Assembly: GCA_037043455.1 (NCBI GenBank)
Contig: JAWPHD010003086.1
Coordinates: forward strand, 165,077-229,076
DNA: 64,000 nt
From: Cyrtodaria siliqua
Taxonomy: Eukaryota; Mollusca; Bivalvia; Adapedonta; Hiatellidae
Reading direction: 5' to 3'
A program made the position numbers and the translations under genes. Under the pieces are notes generated by a model. The model ran no database searches. It saw nothing but the letters and a program-made list of their open reading frames with translations, and was not told the origin of the DNA. Shown in pieces: positions 1 to 12,235 of the stretch; the first letter of the stretch is position 1, and every line of letters starts with the position of its first letter.

Positions 1-419
1 GCGTAATTAAAAAGCTACCGTTTTCATAAACTTCAAAAAAAACTTTGCAAAATTGTATTAGCGTAAGCCTGATCAGCTTTTAAAGGTCATTTAGGAACTC
101 TTCTGAAACAAGGACTATCACAACCTGCCTTCTACGGTGACGTGATTTACAAACTTCATAAGATACTTGGTCATGAGCACTTTCGTCTAAGCTTTATTAA
201 ACTAGTTGTTTATCGAAATAGTTCTAAAGCTTAAAATTACTCCAGCAGGGCTACCGTTAGCATAAAGTTCGAAAAACCTTTGCAAAATTATTAATTATCG
301 TAACCCTGATCTACTTTTAAAAGTAATTTAAAAACTCTTCGGCGACAAGGACTATTACAACTTGACTTCTATGATGATGTGATTTGGTCATAATCACAAT
401 CTTTATAAAACTTGTTAAA

Positions 420-760
420 AAAAGTTTATCAAAATAGGTTATCACCCACTGCATGTTTATTGGTTGACCCTTGAACAGTTCGCCACTGTGCTTTCCTCTT
501 TGATTGTGCGATGACCGGACATATTGTGGACCCTATGATGACGTCTGCCTAAATCATGAAAGGATTATCATGCATAATCTTCTTTGTATAATACTTATAT
601 TGCCTATAAATGCTGCCTAGTTTGTTAGAGGATACAGCCTGGCGGTTATTTTTTATTTAAACTGTCCCGTTCAATTGGAATGACAATAGGGTAAGAGTGA
701 GGTTTGGTAATAATGTATTCAGAAGCCTTAGAAACCAAAATATAACCGTTTAGGGTACGA
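420..760 (-). repeat. Dispersed repeat R1, copy inside left arm
   Basis: The complement of this stretch matches 17930-18260, 20155-20505 and 38220-38740. Shared landmarks are TTACCCTATTGTCATTCC, a run resembling AGGCAGCATTTATAGGCAA, and GTCCGGTCATCGCACAATC. No coding capacity or clear termini were seen, so R1 is an unclassified interspersed family. Its presence in both arms means it was there before the inverted duplication. Confidence 0.7.
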
Positions 761-1348
761 CACGATAGGATTGAAAACTAACAACACAAGTTACCGCACT
801 TTTCATGATCAGTCTCCAATATGTCCAGTCGTTGTAGTATCATTATTACCATAAAAAACAACAACATTGCGTTGCAAAATAATTGAGACTGAACTCATTT
901 GATGAATTTATTCTACATAATCTACATGTTTATGAACGAGAATCAAACTTTAAACCAAACAGACTCTACCTGGTGTAGGAGGTAAACAATAGCGTTACAG
1001 CATTTTAAAATCCAGTTTCAAATGCTGATATTACAAATTATCATTAGTAGAGAGTCTTGTATTTAGGAATAACAATTTACCAACATGTCTATGTAATACA
1101 AAATGACACACTAGTTATAGCATGTGTTGTATAACAATCTTCTTTGAGGTTGAATCACAAACATGCTATTGCCTTAAACTAATTCTACATATAGAGATGT
1201 CATGAGTCCAATTCAACTTTAATGCATGTTCATTTCATTAATATATAATTGTTCTCTAAGGAATGAGCATACTACATTGCTAGTTTCGGTCAGTTCACTC
1301 TGCCGATATAATAGTTATATACACTTCTCCGTCGCACGATGGCTCTGG

Positions 1349-3547
1349 TTAGTTACGGTTATAATAGTAATACACAGAGTCTCTTGCTGTCTCAATGAGA
1401 ACAACGACCGTAATTATTACTACGATGAGAACAAAAACACCCAGAACAATACTGAAGATGGTCAGAATCTTCGCCTTGGTAGTGTGTTTGTCTATCAGAC
1501 CTTCGTTTATATTAAAATCCACACCATGGTTTGCCTGAAATATACAGGTGTATGTTTCATTGAAAAATATTTAAACATATTCATGATTACAATATAAATT
1601 TAGATAAAAGAGACATTTACACGATAGGTCGCCAGACAATTGGCTTATTAGGTCAATGTGAGTGAATAGGTGTGAAGAATAAGACATTGTTGTTTTCATC
1701 CAATGTTCAAAACTTACAAAACTCTAACAAATTAGAGAAGATCTACAACATTCACAACCAGATTTGAAAAGTGTCGCCGCCAGAAACACTCAATATAAAT
1801 AATGTAACCAGCGAGTCATGTTGTTTCCATGACAATTTGTTTTTCTACACTTCCTTTTCTATTTTCCATATACTTTTAGGGCTTGTATATACTTTTAGGG
1901 CTTGTATATACTGTTCATACTTTTAGGGCTTGTATATACTGTTCACTGTATTTTTTTAAATTTCGAAAACGTTTATGTTGAAGCCCTGTACATTTAATAG
2001 GGCGCCTATAAAGAAAATGTGGCGCTCCGTGGCCGAATGGTAACGTCGTTGCGTTGTAAACCTTCGCCTCTCACCGCTGCGGGTTCGAATCCCACCTGGA
2101 GCTCGCCTTGTAAATTAGGAATAGTCGATTCTTACGGAGGTGTACAGTACTGGTTCTATCCAGGAAAAGTGGTGGTCTGCCTCCACACCAAAAAATCGAC
2201 CGTCATATATAACCGGACAAGTGTTGAAAATGACGTAAAACACCATACAAACAAATATAAAGGAAATGTAAGGAACGGTTTCTGTCCAAAGGTTCATAAT
2301 CAAAATATATTCCTATTGGATGATTTACGTCTATTATAGTGTCGTAATTGTGGGATTACCTTGTCGTAAGGTTAAACTACTAGTATGTATTTTAAAATGT
2401 GTTTATGTTAGCACTCTAGATATCTCGTGGTAGTCTCCAGTGGACGAGAACACATGTTTGTTGACCCCATTCAGCCGACGTAAAACTTGAGATTACGTGA
2501 TTTTAGAAGAAACAGAAGTGCAGGCGTATTTTTCAATTTCGAGGTAAGCAATCTAACCGCTTAACCATCGCATCCAGATACATGCGAATATGTTAATAGA
2601 AAACCATTAAAATAAACGGGTCCACAAGTTCATAAAAATATAAAATATATATAAATAATCTCACTCACCCGCCACGCGTAGTACATTCCGCACATTCCTG
2701 TGTATGGGAAACAAATGCAGCCCAGTACAGAAAGAATGAACCAATCAAATGGTCTTCTTTTAATGACATTTTGGGAAGGGCTCACTGGCTGGAAAAAGAT
2801 AGTAAAATTATGAAGAAAAATGTTAAGTCAAAATGTATCAAATTGATATACGAGTATTGTCTTTCATAATTGAAAACTGATTCTCTGATTTCAAGACAGA
2901 TCATTAGCACACTAATAAATTGTGTTTATAGGAAAACTAAATACGTTTTTTACTTATGTATGCCAATCATTTGCAATTCAAATGGTTACGCATAAACATT
3001 CAAACAGTAAGTTGGTGTCATAATGTTTTAACTTCAAACGGATTAAAAACCATTACAAATATAATTATTCGGCCTTTATGTTTTATTATTTGTTTTACGA
3101 ACCATTAATGGTACAGAGAAGTGCCTACAGGAGGAGGGAAAAAATAAACAAATAAAAATTTGGAAAAGCTATTTGTTATTTGGTCGAAAGGAAAAGAAAA
3201 TGAAATGTTCCATTAAAATCTGGGAGGAGGTAAAATAACAAATAATAACGATCAAGTTCCCTGCAGAAAAATTAAAATCCTAATTTCTTTTGATCGTAGG
3301 AGCGTTCGTAAAACGAATAACCAAATACTACTGGTCTTATTAATCATACAACAGAAGAACTATGACAAAACATATTTACTAGTTTTAGAAATACAAACAC
3401 GAAGAAGTCACGTTTATTTATGCGTTTTTAGGTATCAATGTGTCGTACCATTTGAAACATTTCTGTATCGTTGTTGGTGTTAAACATGGCGTTAGCCTGG
3501 TCTTGTACCACGAAGGCAGTACTCTGTTGTTTGTATTGATTCTGCAT
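1349..3547 (-). CDS. CD225/Dispanin (IFITM-like) two-helix membrane protein, left copy, 134 aa
   Basis: Three exons on the minus strand: 3547-3449 (ATG, 33 codons), 2788-2669 (40 codons) and 1534-1349 (61 codons plus TAA). Both introns are GT-AG and phase 0, giving one open frame of 134 residues. The N-terminus is polar and Gln/Asn-rich (MQNQYKQQSTAFVV). Exon 2 encodes a first hydrophobic segment at about residues 49-70 with GCICFPYTGMC. Exon 3 encodes a loop ending TTKAKILT and a second helix at about 96-119. Two helices, Cys at the first helix and an AK-x-L motif just before the second are the layout of CD225/Dispanin proteins; vertebrate IFITMs are members that restrict virus entry. Function here is not known. 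A splice acceptor directly before the ATG suggests a 5' untranslated exon further upstream. SINE-A sits in intron 2. The second helix and tail (VYYYYNRN) differ from the right copy. Confidence 0.68.
1867..1946. repeat. Short tandem repeat, unit TACTTTTAGGGCTTGTATA
   Basis: Three units, the last with an extra CTGTTCA. The inverted counterpart is at about 16545-16620 in the right arm. It lies in intron 2 of the left CD225-like gene. Confidence 0.8.
2021..2262 (+). mobile_element. tRNA-derived SINE, family SINE-A
   Basis: The head is tRNA-like: box A TGGCCGAATGG and a perfect box B GGTTCGAATCC. It is followed by a conserved non-tRNA body with TCGATTCTTACGG, TACTGGTTCTA and AAAATGACGTAAAACACCA. 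The same body recurs at 16231-16466, 20625-20878, 46325-46500, 48226-48369 and 49071-49280. It is not a functional tRNA gene: the head is embedded in a dispersed ~240-bp unit and no paired acceptor stem is clear. It lies in intron 2 of the left CD225-like gene, antisense to it. Confidence 0.85.
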
Positions 3548-3725
3548 ACCTGCACCTGAAATGTCAAATGGGTCTTACAGCATAATTAAGCTGTTTGTTT
3601 TACTAATTATGCACACCAGCATCTGAAACAGTTATGCCATAAATGGGTCTTGTAGTGTACAATTAAGCTGTTGGTTTTACTAATTATGCACACCAGCATC
3701 TGAAATAGTTTGGGTCTTGCAGTGT
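3548..3725. repeat. ~76-bp tandem repeat upstream of the left CD225-like exon 1
   Basis: About two and a half units with landmarks TTTTACTAATTATGCACACC and CATCTGAAA. The first unit includes the acceptor-like sequence just before the ATG exon on the minus strand, so the array could have spread from the exon's own 5' edge. Confidence 0.6.
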
Positions 3726-4400
3726 ATACGTCACAGGATGACCATGAGGGGTTGGGACTAACTCAGGTCAGTGACTGCATTTACGTAAGTTTAATGCATC
3801 TTTTAAAATATATTAAATATATACAATTATCAAATAAAACAAGCGAATATACAGATGAAAGATGAAGAATGTTGTAATAACGTACAAGACGTGGTGCACT
3901 ATATCGAATGTACTGACTACAACTACTCAATCTAAATCTACTGTCTATAGATGACCCGAAATATAAATGTTGATGTTGTTTCTTATTTAATCACCAGTAA
4001 AATAACAGAGAAATTAACACTCTGATAATAATTAACACTATTATATTAATTAACACTCTAATATTAATACCCTTATGCGCGAGGTGATAGCTACGGTATG
4101 AAACTCCAATTAGCGCTGATGATCATCAAATGTCTCCTATGAGGGTTGATGATATGATGATGAGCCTCCAATGAGGTAATGATGTGATTGATCTCCAGTG
4201 AGGTTTGATGTGGTCCAAACACGTGGCTGGAGGTCGTCGCCTCCACAAACTCCTGACCTATATGTCCAGGTACGGGGACCATATCCACCGCTCTTAACGT
4301 TAAACACCAGCTGGTTTCACTGAAATGGTTTCAACCAGGGCGCTTACACACCCAGAGGGCTTAGTTCCACACCTGGGGGCTTAAGCTCAATAGCCCATGT
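3726..4400 (+). repeat. Dispersed repeat D1, copy 1
   Basis: Similar to 49330-50130 over TGCATTTACGTAAGTTTAAT, CAAGCGAATA, the GATGAT-rich stretch around 4110-4200 and the stretch ending CCACCGCTCTTAACGTTA. It has no coding potential and unclear termini. It lies at the start of the palindrome spacer. Confidence 0.65.
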
Positions 4401-5344
4401 AATAACACCCATCTCTCCAACTATTTCTCAACTCGAATGATGAAATGCTTCTTGTTCGGGTACGCTTTACGGGTATCCCGTCACTGTTTAGGACGCCGTT
4501 TATATTGTTAATGATATCTTGAAATAGCACATAGAATAACATCCTTTCGCAATGGACAGTGAATAACAAATATCTGCATATATTCTCTCTCGCCCCAGCT
4601 CCCATCCCCAGCACTCCACCTGTCCCCACTCCCCATCCAAAACGAAACTGCTGGAAAATATGAGATGGGCAAGACAACAGTAAAATGATTTGATGATAAC
4701 ATATAACATTGAATTAAAAAATACTAAAATAAAAGTAACAAATCCAACTATGACATTGTAACGATTAGTATATACATACGATACTATCTTTGGGTGAGTA
4801 TGGAGGGGACAAACAAACATAATTTCTCGTCATTCGGTACAGATTGCGGAACACAGATAACAAAAATATTATAACTTGAAAGCATGACTGATAATCAATT
4901 TCAAAATAATAAACCCGTCGACATGACCTCAAAATAACCATCGAGATTAAAATGGCCACGGATACTGATATGTATTTATTCAACATTGCAGTATTTTACA
5001 CAATAATTATCTAATGTAAAACTATTTAGACAATAGTTGGTAACTTGGCTGTATTATACATGATAACTTGGTCCGTACAATTCGTATACAAGCACAGTTT
5101 GACCATGAAAAAATATACATTGGTCAGCATAAACGAAGCAGCGTTTCTTCTTTAATAATTCATTATACTTTTTAAAACAATACATTAACGTATAAAATGT
5201 ATTCGATGCACTATTGTGCTAATCAGGGGGCAAATGGCGTCATTCCCCATTATGATACAAACATTATGATTGTTATGATGTTATCGTAAATAGTTATATC
5301 GAACCACGGCAAATTACTTTATGAATCATGTTAAAAATATTTAT
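4401..5344. other. No recognisable feature
   Basis: AT-rich spacer DNA. A glycine-rich minus-strand reading frame lies near 4560-4660 behind an acceptor-like TTTTCCAG, but no matching start, donor or family resemblance was found. Confidence 0.4.
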
Positions 5345-5859
5345 CTCAAATGATACCGTGGTGTGACAATCACAACCTCTCATGGGGCACACACATCGAC
5401 AATACTACCAAGAAAGCAAACTCCGCCATGGCTTTCCTACGCAGAAACATCTGCGCGGCTACTACTAAATCAAAATCACAAGCCTACAAGACATACGTCA
5501 GGCCAACCCTAGAGCACGGCTCTACAGTATGGTCATCCCACTCTGGAAACGACATCAATCAGCTGGAAATGGTGCAAAGGAGAGCAGCCCGCTTCGCCTA
5601 CAATGACTACTCCAGGACCAGCAGTGTGACCAGCAAGATCTCAAATCACCTTGTGGACATAAACCCCCTACAGTACCTGACACCAAATATTGCCAGCACG
5701 CGTGGCCATCACCAAAGGTCCATGCCAGGAACACCACCTACCAGCATAGCTTCTTCCCACACTCAGTCACCCTGTGGACCAAACAACCTACCGATTAGGA
5801 CTGTAGAACAGACCACTGTGGAATCATTCCGGTCGGTTCTGGCCACCCAGATGCTCTAA
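5345..5859 (+). pseudogene. Non-LTR retrotransposon reverse transcriptase, C-terminal remnant
   Basis: Encodes the well-known end of Jockey/CR1-type LINE reverse transcriptases: LSWGTHIDNTTKKANSAMAF, then AYKTYVRPTLEHGSTVW and MVQRRAARFAYNDYSRTSSV. The part before LSW (GVTIT) is in another frame, and after about 5650 the homology moves to the frame giving HSFFPHSVTLW, so there are at least two frameshifts. No domain upstream of the C-terminus is present. It is a dead 5'-truncated copy in the palindrome spacer. Confidence 0.85.
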
Positions 5860-6029
5860 ACGATGAACAATGCTTTTATTTTTAAATCCCATGTACAAAG
5901 AAGAGTTTAACCTTGGACCGTATATTTTTAACATTTCTGCTGCTCATGTGTAGTCCAAGTCTGATTGCGAATATATTCTAAGAAGAAGGAGACAATTACT
6001 GAAGATAAGCTGATGATTAACCGACCTTC

Positions 6030-6560
6030 AGGGACTTGATCCGCCTACTGAACTCATAAAGGAAGATATTCAAGTCGAACAGGAAATGTAGCATTCACGG
6101 AGTCAACCAAAAACAACAATAATACGGATAAATCAATAAAAGGCAAGGTATATGGCATCACAAACAAAAAATGGTTGACAATAAGTCTACCGCCTTTGAA
6201 CGGCCTGTGGCAAAAAGGCCGCTGGGGCTTTAAACCAGGTTCTAGGCGCCACAAAACCCCACTCTTACCCTATTGTTATACACTAACAGGACAGTGTAAA
6301 TAAAGAAATCCTCCCCCAGGCTATATCATATAACAAACTAGGCAGCATTAATATGCAAAACAAGTATAATACAAGGACAGTCATGTATATATGAATATAA
6401 AATAACAAAAGCCTAGAAAGCCACAAAGCAAGTACTCATTGACTTGACAGACGCCAGAGAGAGCAACAAGAGAATAAACCATTACGGGCACGACCAGATT
6501 GGAGACAACCCTTTAACTACCGACCTTTCAGGATTTAGGTAGACGTCATCAATCAGTCCG
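6030..6560 (+). repeat. Dispersed repeat R1
   Basis: Carries the R1 landmarks GGCCGCTGGGG, AAACCAGGTTCTAGG, GACAGTGTAAATAAAGAAAT and GGCAGCATTAAT, then a TAGGTAGACGTCATCA stretch. Divergent from the other copies and non-coding. Confidence 0.7.
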
Positions 6561-6936
6561 GTCATTCCTAGCAAGAGAGAAAAGTAGCAAACTCGGTTTT
6601 ATTGAGACATTTTCATGAGAGGTAATAATATGCAACACCTCTCATGCCCTTTAGCAACGGCTTAAGTGGTATTCTACTTTAAAGCCAAACAGTTTATAAA
6701 TCATGTCACCATGGAAGTCAGGTTTGGATAGTCATAGTCGCAGAAGAGTTCTTCAATTATTTTTATATTTAAAGGCAACCCAGGGTTACGATAATAAAAG
6801 AATGCAAACGTCTTTTGCAAATTTAAAGCTGTTTGTTTTACGAAGATTGTGATAACGGTATCTACAATGGGGTAGCCTTTGAGTTATACAAAGGTAAAGA
6901 ATATTAAATACCTCAATTCGACTGCAAGCTCTAGAA

Positions 6937-8474
6937 CCAAGAGTCCCAAGAGGGCCTGTGAACGCTCTACTGGCTAAAACGGCTGTTATATCAAAGGTTG
7001 TCGACATAAAATTCCCATCAGTACTTCTTTTAAAACATTGCAAAAACAACAGGGCTAGCATGGCCTTAGATCACTCACTTGGTAATCATGGGCAATAAGT
7101 CTGCTCTGTCTAGTCTGGCATGGGTATTTTTTTAATGTGTCCCAATTTCTTCTATGAATGAAATTTCATAAAAATGGGTGTGGGGATTTATATTAACATT
7201 CTAAACAAATTTGGAACAGATCAGATAAAAAATGAAGTAACTACAGATTTAACAAAGGAAAATACAATATAGCATTGTTCAACAAATCAAGGGCCATAAC
7301 TTTGTCGTTACTAACAAGATCTAGCTGGTTTTCAAACTTGTCCAAGATTTCAATGATATACCGCGCTTTGCAAAACTAGACATCATACTGAGGCTTCCTG
7401 CCAAATATCGTAGAAATCCAACAAGCCGTTTAGGAGGAGTAGCGCCGACAAGAAATTTAAAGTATAAATATCAAAGGGCCATAACTCCGTTAAAAATCGC
7501 GATACGCACAACTAGACATCGTACCGATGCTTCCTGCCAAGTTTCGTCGAAATCATACAAGGCGTTTAGGAGGAGTAGCGCCGACAAGAAATTTAAAGTA
7601 AAATGTCAAGGGGCCGTAACTCCATCCAATAGGCATAGCAATGCTTCCTGCTAAGTTTCGTCAAATCCAACATGGAGTTAACAAAAAAAAAAAAACGTAA
7701 TTAAAACAGAATGAAATAAAAACAAAAAATCAATAAAAATCAATAAAAAGAAAGAAAAAGGGAGAAAAAAAATATTACAAAAAAAAAAAAAAAAAAAAAA
7801 AAAAAGAAAGCAAAAAAAAAAGAAAGAAATTTAAACAAATAATTTTACTAATAATAAAAATCTGATAAAGATTGGTAAAGATCAGATGAAAAGTGAAGGC
7901 CCTATCGTATTAAAAGGCAAAATTTAACGAAATCAAGGAACTTAACTCCGTTGTTACTGGTCCGATCTGCTGGTTTTCGAACTTGTCTGAGTTTTCATTG
8001 ATATTAACAATCTGGTAAAGTCTGATAAAGATCGTCTGAAAAATGAAGGCCCTATTGTCTTAACGAGGTAAAATATAGCATTTCTAACTCAATCAAGGGT
8101 CATAACTCCGCTGTTACTCGTCTGATCTGGCTGATTTTTAAACATGTCCGAGCTTTTATTGCCATTAACAATCTGGTAAAGTTTGATAAAGATCGCATGA
8201 ACAATGAAGGCCCTATCGTCTTAACGAGGCAAAATATAACATTTTTAACTAAATCAAGGGCCTTATAATCCGTTGTTAGTGGTCCGATCTGGCTGGTTTT
8301 CGAACTTCTCCGAGCTTTTATTGACATTAACAATCTGATAAAGTTTGGTAAAGATCGAATGAAAAATGAAGGTCAAATCGTCTTAACGAGACAACCGTTA
8401 ACGACGGACGGACGGACGACAGACAATTCAGCTTCCCATAAGCTCTGCTGGCCTTTGGCCAGTAGAGCTAAAAA
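6937..8474 (+). mobile_element. Pearl-like/Helentron-type element (family H), copy 1
   Basis: The left end reads CAAGAGGGCC-type sequence followed by CGCTCTACTGGCTAAAA. The right end is a hairpin, GCTCTGCTGGCC-TTT-GGCCAGTAGAGC, followed by TAAAAA. Between them are partial tandem units near 7400-7670 (GTAGCGCCGACAAGAAAT twice), an A-rich tract at about 7683-7830 and ~170-bp units at 7880-8400. GACGGACGGACG precedes the hairpin. A reverse-orientation relative is at 56251-58545. The short common motif GCTCTACTGGC sits inverted at both ends. Non-coding and presumably non-autonomous. Confidence 0.7.
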
Positions 8475-9149
8475 CGAATGAACTTAGAAACATATATCCC
8501 ATAAGATGTTGCTATGGGAACATCCCAGTCTAAGTAGGGATAATTACCGATATCGAAATGAAATTCAACTCTCTTCACTCCATACTTCCATTCCATCTCT
8601 TCACGTCATAGAACACAACGATGTTTCACTAATGCACACAATCGTACTGGAACTAACGATTACTAGGTGGTTTTAGTAATTAAACGCGTATTTGTTGTCT
8701 ATTGAATCATTGAAATCAAGGATTTGTCCATAAAAAGGATAAGCAAATGAGTCGAATTAAATAGGGCGAAAAAGGAAGTCTCGCAAATTCTCGGACAGAA
8801 AGCCCTAGATCAGGTCACGTGATATTCATCGTCTTCAACGAGTAGATTGATGTCGAAAATCAGCAAAATAACGCTTTATCGAGTAAGTATTAGTTCAATA
8901 CGATGTATTTTAATAAGGAAGTGTTTATTTTCCATATGCTTTTCGTTTGTAGTGTAATTTTATGTTGATATTGTTTATGCAATTATACCGATTTTCGGTA
9001 GTGTGATGTTGGCGGGTGGGGTAATCGTATTTTTTAGAATATTGATATAAAAACATGTTTTTCATTGGAAAAAATAAGTTTTTAATTATAAATGTTATCG
9101 TTATATGATGTGGTTATTAAAATTTAATCAATTACATATTGATATCGAT
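8475..9149. other. No gene; first copy of a TE-terminus-like direct repeat
   Basis: Mostly unique AT-rich DNA. ATCAAGGATTTGTCCATAAA at about 8714 recurs at about 9957, and in reverse at about 22297, so this looks like a mobile-element end. A strong donor-like CGA-GTAAGTATT is at about 8880 after a short ATG frame, but it could not be tied to a gene. Confidence 0.4.
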
Positions 9150-9955
9150 ACCATTCCCTCACGTTATTTTCTGTTTTAAATTTCACTTTGAAGCCAGAAA
9201 AAATGATGTTACCGCCTTTTTCATAGGAAGGCACAAAATCATATTCTATTTTTAAAAATACACATCTTTGTGTTCTTATATAATGTTTATATTGCATGGT
9301 TAACTTTATTTCATACCAAGCATTTAAAAAAAAAATCAGCTTCTCAATGGGCAATATATTTCTTATTATAATTCATTTTGAAAATTTAAAAACACTAATG
9401 GGTTAATGCCTTTTTAATACAAAGGCATAAAATCATGTTCTATTTTTAAAAAATACACATATTTGTATTCTTATATAATTTTTATATTGCATGGTAACCT
9501 TTATTTTATCGTACAAAGCATTATATTTGTTTTCTTCAGCTTTCAAATGGGCAGATTAATTCTTCTAATAAATAATTTTGAAAATCTAAAAAATATCATG
9601 TGTTATCGTCTTTTTAATATAAAGGCACAAAATCATGTTCTATTTTTAAAAAATACACATATCTTTGATCTTATATAATTTTTATATTGCATGGTAACCT
9701 TAATTTCATCATACACAGCATTATATTTTTTTTCTTCAGCTTTCAAATGGGTAGATTAATTATTTTAATAAATCATTTTGAAAATCTGAAAAATACCATG
9801 TGTTATCGCCTTTTTAATAGAAAGGCACAAACTCATGTTCTATTTTTAAAAAATGCACATATCTGTGTTCTTATATAATTTTATATTGCATGGTAACCTA
9901 TATTTCATCATACACAGCATTATATTAAAAAAAAATCTTCAGCTTTCAAATGGGC
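9150..9955. repeat. ~200-bp tandem repeat, about four units
   Basis: TTTCAAATGGGCAG-like landmarks occur at 9341, 9541, 9741 and 9944, giving a 200-203 bp period. Units also share TATTGCATGGTAACCTTTAT and ATTTTTAAAAAATACACATA. AT-rich and non-coding. Bounded by the 8714/9957 direct repeat. Confidence 0.85.
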
Positions 9956-10389
9956 AGATCAAGGATTTGTCCATAAAAAGGATAAGCAATAGTGATGAAA
10001 TCTCGTGGACTCTCGCATAGAAAGCACGAGATCTCAGTGTCTATCGATAAAACGGGTCTTACGATAAAAACTGGTCTTCCGATCGATAACGCGCTTAGCG
10101 CTTACCTGTACGTTTCGACACAAAACCAGTTTGACCGTCGCGTATTACTGGTGTTTTTGTTGAAATTAATGACAGTGTAACCTGTTCCGCGCTACTGCTG
10201 TGTATATTTCATAATGTATATGAGAAATATAAAACTTCTTTCAACTGGCGGCTTGGCTTGATTGATTACATAGTCGAGTCATAAATTCCCTAATTGCATA
10301 TTGCACTCGTCAAATACAACGGCGCCTAATTTGGCGGCTTATTTGACAAGATACCCGTAGTTAATTACTGGTCATGTATATGATAAACC
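9956..10389. other. No gene; second copy of the TE-terminus-like direct repeat
   Basis: Starts with ATCAAGGATTTGTCCATAAA, also seen at 8714. The rest shows no convincing gene or repeat. Confidence 0.4.
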
Positions 10390-10810
10390 TTAAGAACTCA
10401 CATCACTACTATCTCCCTTGAATACTCGTGCCCTACAGATGAAGGAGGTAGATAAAAAAAAAAGTTCGCTTTTCTACTTTTACAGGATACATAGATTTAT
10501 CTTTACCAGGTTCACAGAAAAATGCATGTTGATATAAGATTTCTAGCTAATTCTGCCTAATTTAACACATCATGGGTCTAATCACCACGGGGTTGTATTT
10601 TTGTCTAAATTTTGATAGGTGTGACAAATATGAAATTTAAAAAAGTTCAATCTGGTAAATATTTGTTAAATGTGTTTTAAATTGCAGATATTGGATCAAT
10701 GAAGAATTTAAGCATAAATACATGTTGCAAAATCTGTTTTATCTCTATGCCACGAACGAAAACATTACAATGGGACCCTATGGAAAATTAATTGTGGTGT
10801 GAGACGTTAA
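10390..10810. mobile_element. TTAA-flanked MITE, family T1, copy A
   Basis: Bounded by TTAA on both sides. The ends are imperfect inverted repeats of the type CTCACACCACCA ... TGGTGGTGTGAGACG, with the left end diverged. TTAA duplication is typical of piggyBac-type transposition. The internal sequence matches copy B at 11786-12235 nearly throughout (for example TCACCACGGGGTTGTATTTT), apart from a short gap at about 10520. Confidence 0.85.
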
Positions 10811-10814
10811 GAAA

Positions 10815-11110
10815 GAGCTGCAGAATGGGTATCTTTTATTGGTTATTCTTAAGGCATTGCGCTTTAGAGCTGCAGAATGGCATTTTCATCCGTCATCTCT
10901 AAGGTATTGCGCTTTAGAGCTGCAGAACGGGTATCTTTCATCCTTTAATGCTAAGGCATTGCGCTTTAGAGCTGCAGAACAGGTATCTTTCATCATTCAT
11001 CTCTAATGCCTTGCAATTTAGAGCTTCAGAATGGGAATTTCCATCATTCATCTCTAAGCCCTTCCGCTTTAGAGCTGCAGAACGGGTATCTTACATCCTT
11101 CACCTCTAAG
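10815..11110. repeat. ~51-bp minisatellite, six units
   Basis: AGAGCTGCAG (once AGAGCTTCAG) recurs at 10815, 10866, 10916, 10968, 11020 and 11071. Other shared words are GGCATTGCGCTTT and TCATCTCTAA. It begins within a few bases of the right end of MITE T1 copy A. Confidence 0.9.
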
Positions 11111-11785
11111 CATTGTTTGTATATCTGTGAATGTTTCAGACATGTTAGGACACAGTTAACACGGTTATTCAGAAATCCCGTCTGTGTATGTATAGTTACT
11201 TCAAGTTATCTTCATATTGCAGGAATTAGCTGAAATTTTACTTGATACCATGTTTAACTAAAAATTAACTATATTTTCAAAGCCAATACAGGTATAAGCA
11301 TAATTTTAGCTTTATTTTACAGCTATTGGCTTGTAAAACAAACACACGTATCAATGAAGACAGACTACTTTGAAAAAAATGTCAAAATTAAAGCGAGAGA
11401 CTGATACTTTTCCTGGAAAATCAAAATTGTGACGGGTAACCCTTAGTTTGAGTTTATTATTTTCAGTATTTTTCTCAATAATCATTTCTTAAAGATCATT
11501 TGTATGCTATATTCAGATGTAGAGATGCCTTTTCATGTATATTTGAAAGTTTCAGACATAGCTTAGCACAAATGACCAGGAAAATGCAAAATCCTTATCA
11601 CTACTGTAGATTTTCAAAATGTATAAGGTACTCGGCCTGAATTTCGACCAATACCCTAGGTCACTAAAACTTGAATAATTTGAAAACCAATAAACATGGA
11701 ATAAAAAATTTAGCACTTTTCAGCATGTAATTGATTTGTATACCTTTTCAATTATTATTGAGGTGATCATTAGAAAAAAATCACC
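11111..11785. other. No recognisable feature
   Basis: AT-rich spacer between the minisatellite and MITE T1 copy B. Confidence 0.5.
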
Positions 11786-12235
11786 TTAAGGACTCGCACC
11801 ACCATTATCTCCCTTGAATACTCGTGCTCTACAGATGAAGGAGGTAGATAAAAAAAACAAGTTCGCCTTTCTACATTTTACAGGATACATTGATTTATCT
11901 TTACCAGGTTCTAAATCTACAGCATTTTAGGAAGAGATCACAGAAAAATGCATGTTGATATAAGATTTCAAGCTAATTCTGCCTCATTTTACACATCATG
12001 GGTCTAATCACCACGGGGTTGTATTTTTGTCTAAATTTTGATAGGTGTCGCGCATACATGAAATTAAAAAAAGTTCAATCTGGTAAATATTTGTTAAATG
12101 TGTTTTAAATTGCAGATATTGGATCAATGAAAATACATGTTGCAAAATATGTTTTATCGCTATGCCACGAACAAAAACATTACAATGAGACTCTATGGAA
12201 AATTAATGGTGGTGTGAGACGTTAAGCTGGTTCTT
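11786..12235. mobile_element. TTAA-flanked MITE, family T1, copy B
   Basis: TTAA at 11786-11789 and 12232-12235. The left end GGACTCGCACCACCA and right end TGGTGGTGTGAGACG are inverted copies of each other with a few mismatches. It has the same orientation as copy A, so the pair could be mistaken for long terminal repeats; terminal inversion and TTAA flanks argue for two MITEs. Confidence 0.88.

Larger units (their letters stand above)
1..3552. repeat. Left arm of an 18.7-kb inverted repeat (palindrome)
   Basis: Reverse complement of 13458-18718. Checked matches include 1-20 with 18698-18717, the exon at 2669-2788 with 15677-15796, and 3449-3552 with 13458-13561. Identity is high by eye, with scattered substitutions and small indels. 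The arm starts at the first base of the window, so it may extend further left. It contains a whole CD225-like gene on the minus strand, a SINE-A copy and part of an R1 repeat, all of which also occur in the other arm. Confidence 0.93.

Noticed and set aside
1226..1597. 123-codon plus-strand ORF
   Set aside because: Antisense shadow of exon 3 of the minus-strand CD225-like gene, whose exon structure is confirmed by the mirror copy.
2021..2105. Functional tRNA gene
   Set aside because: Good A and B boxes, but the sequence is the head of a dispersed SINE with at least five other copies and no convincing acceptor stem.
4387..4820. Glycine-rich minus-strand exon (FGWGVGTGGVLGMGAGA)
   Set aside because: An acceptor-like sequence precedes it, but no donor, partner exon or homology was found, and two other frames are open over the same DNA.
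10390..12235. Two ~430-bp direct repeats as LTRs of a small retrotransposon
   Set aside because: Each copy has its own terminal inverted repeats and TTAA flanks. The DNA between them is a minisatellite and unique sequence with no primer-binding site, gag or pol.
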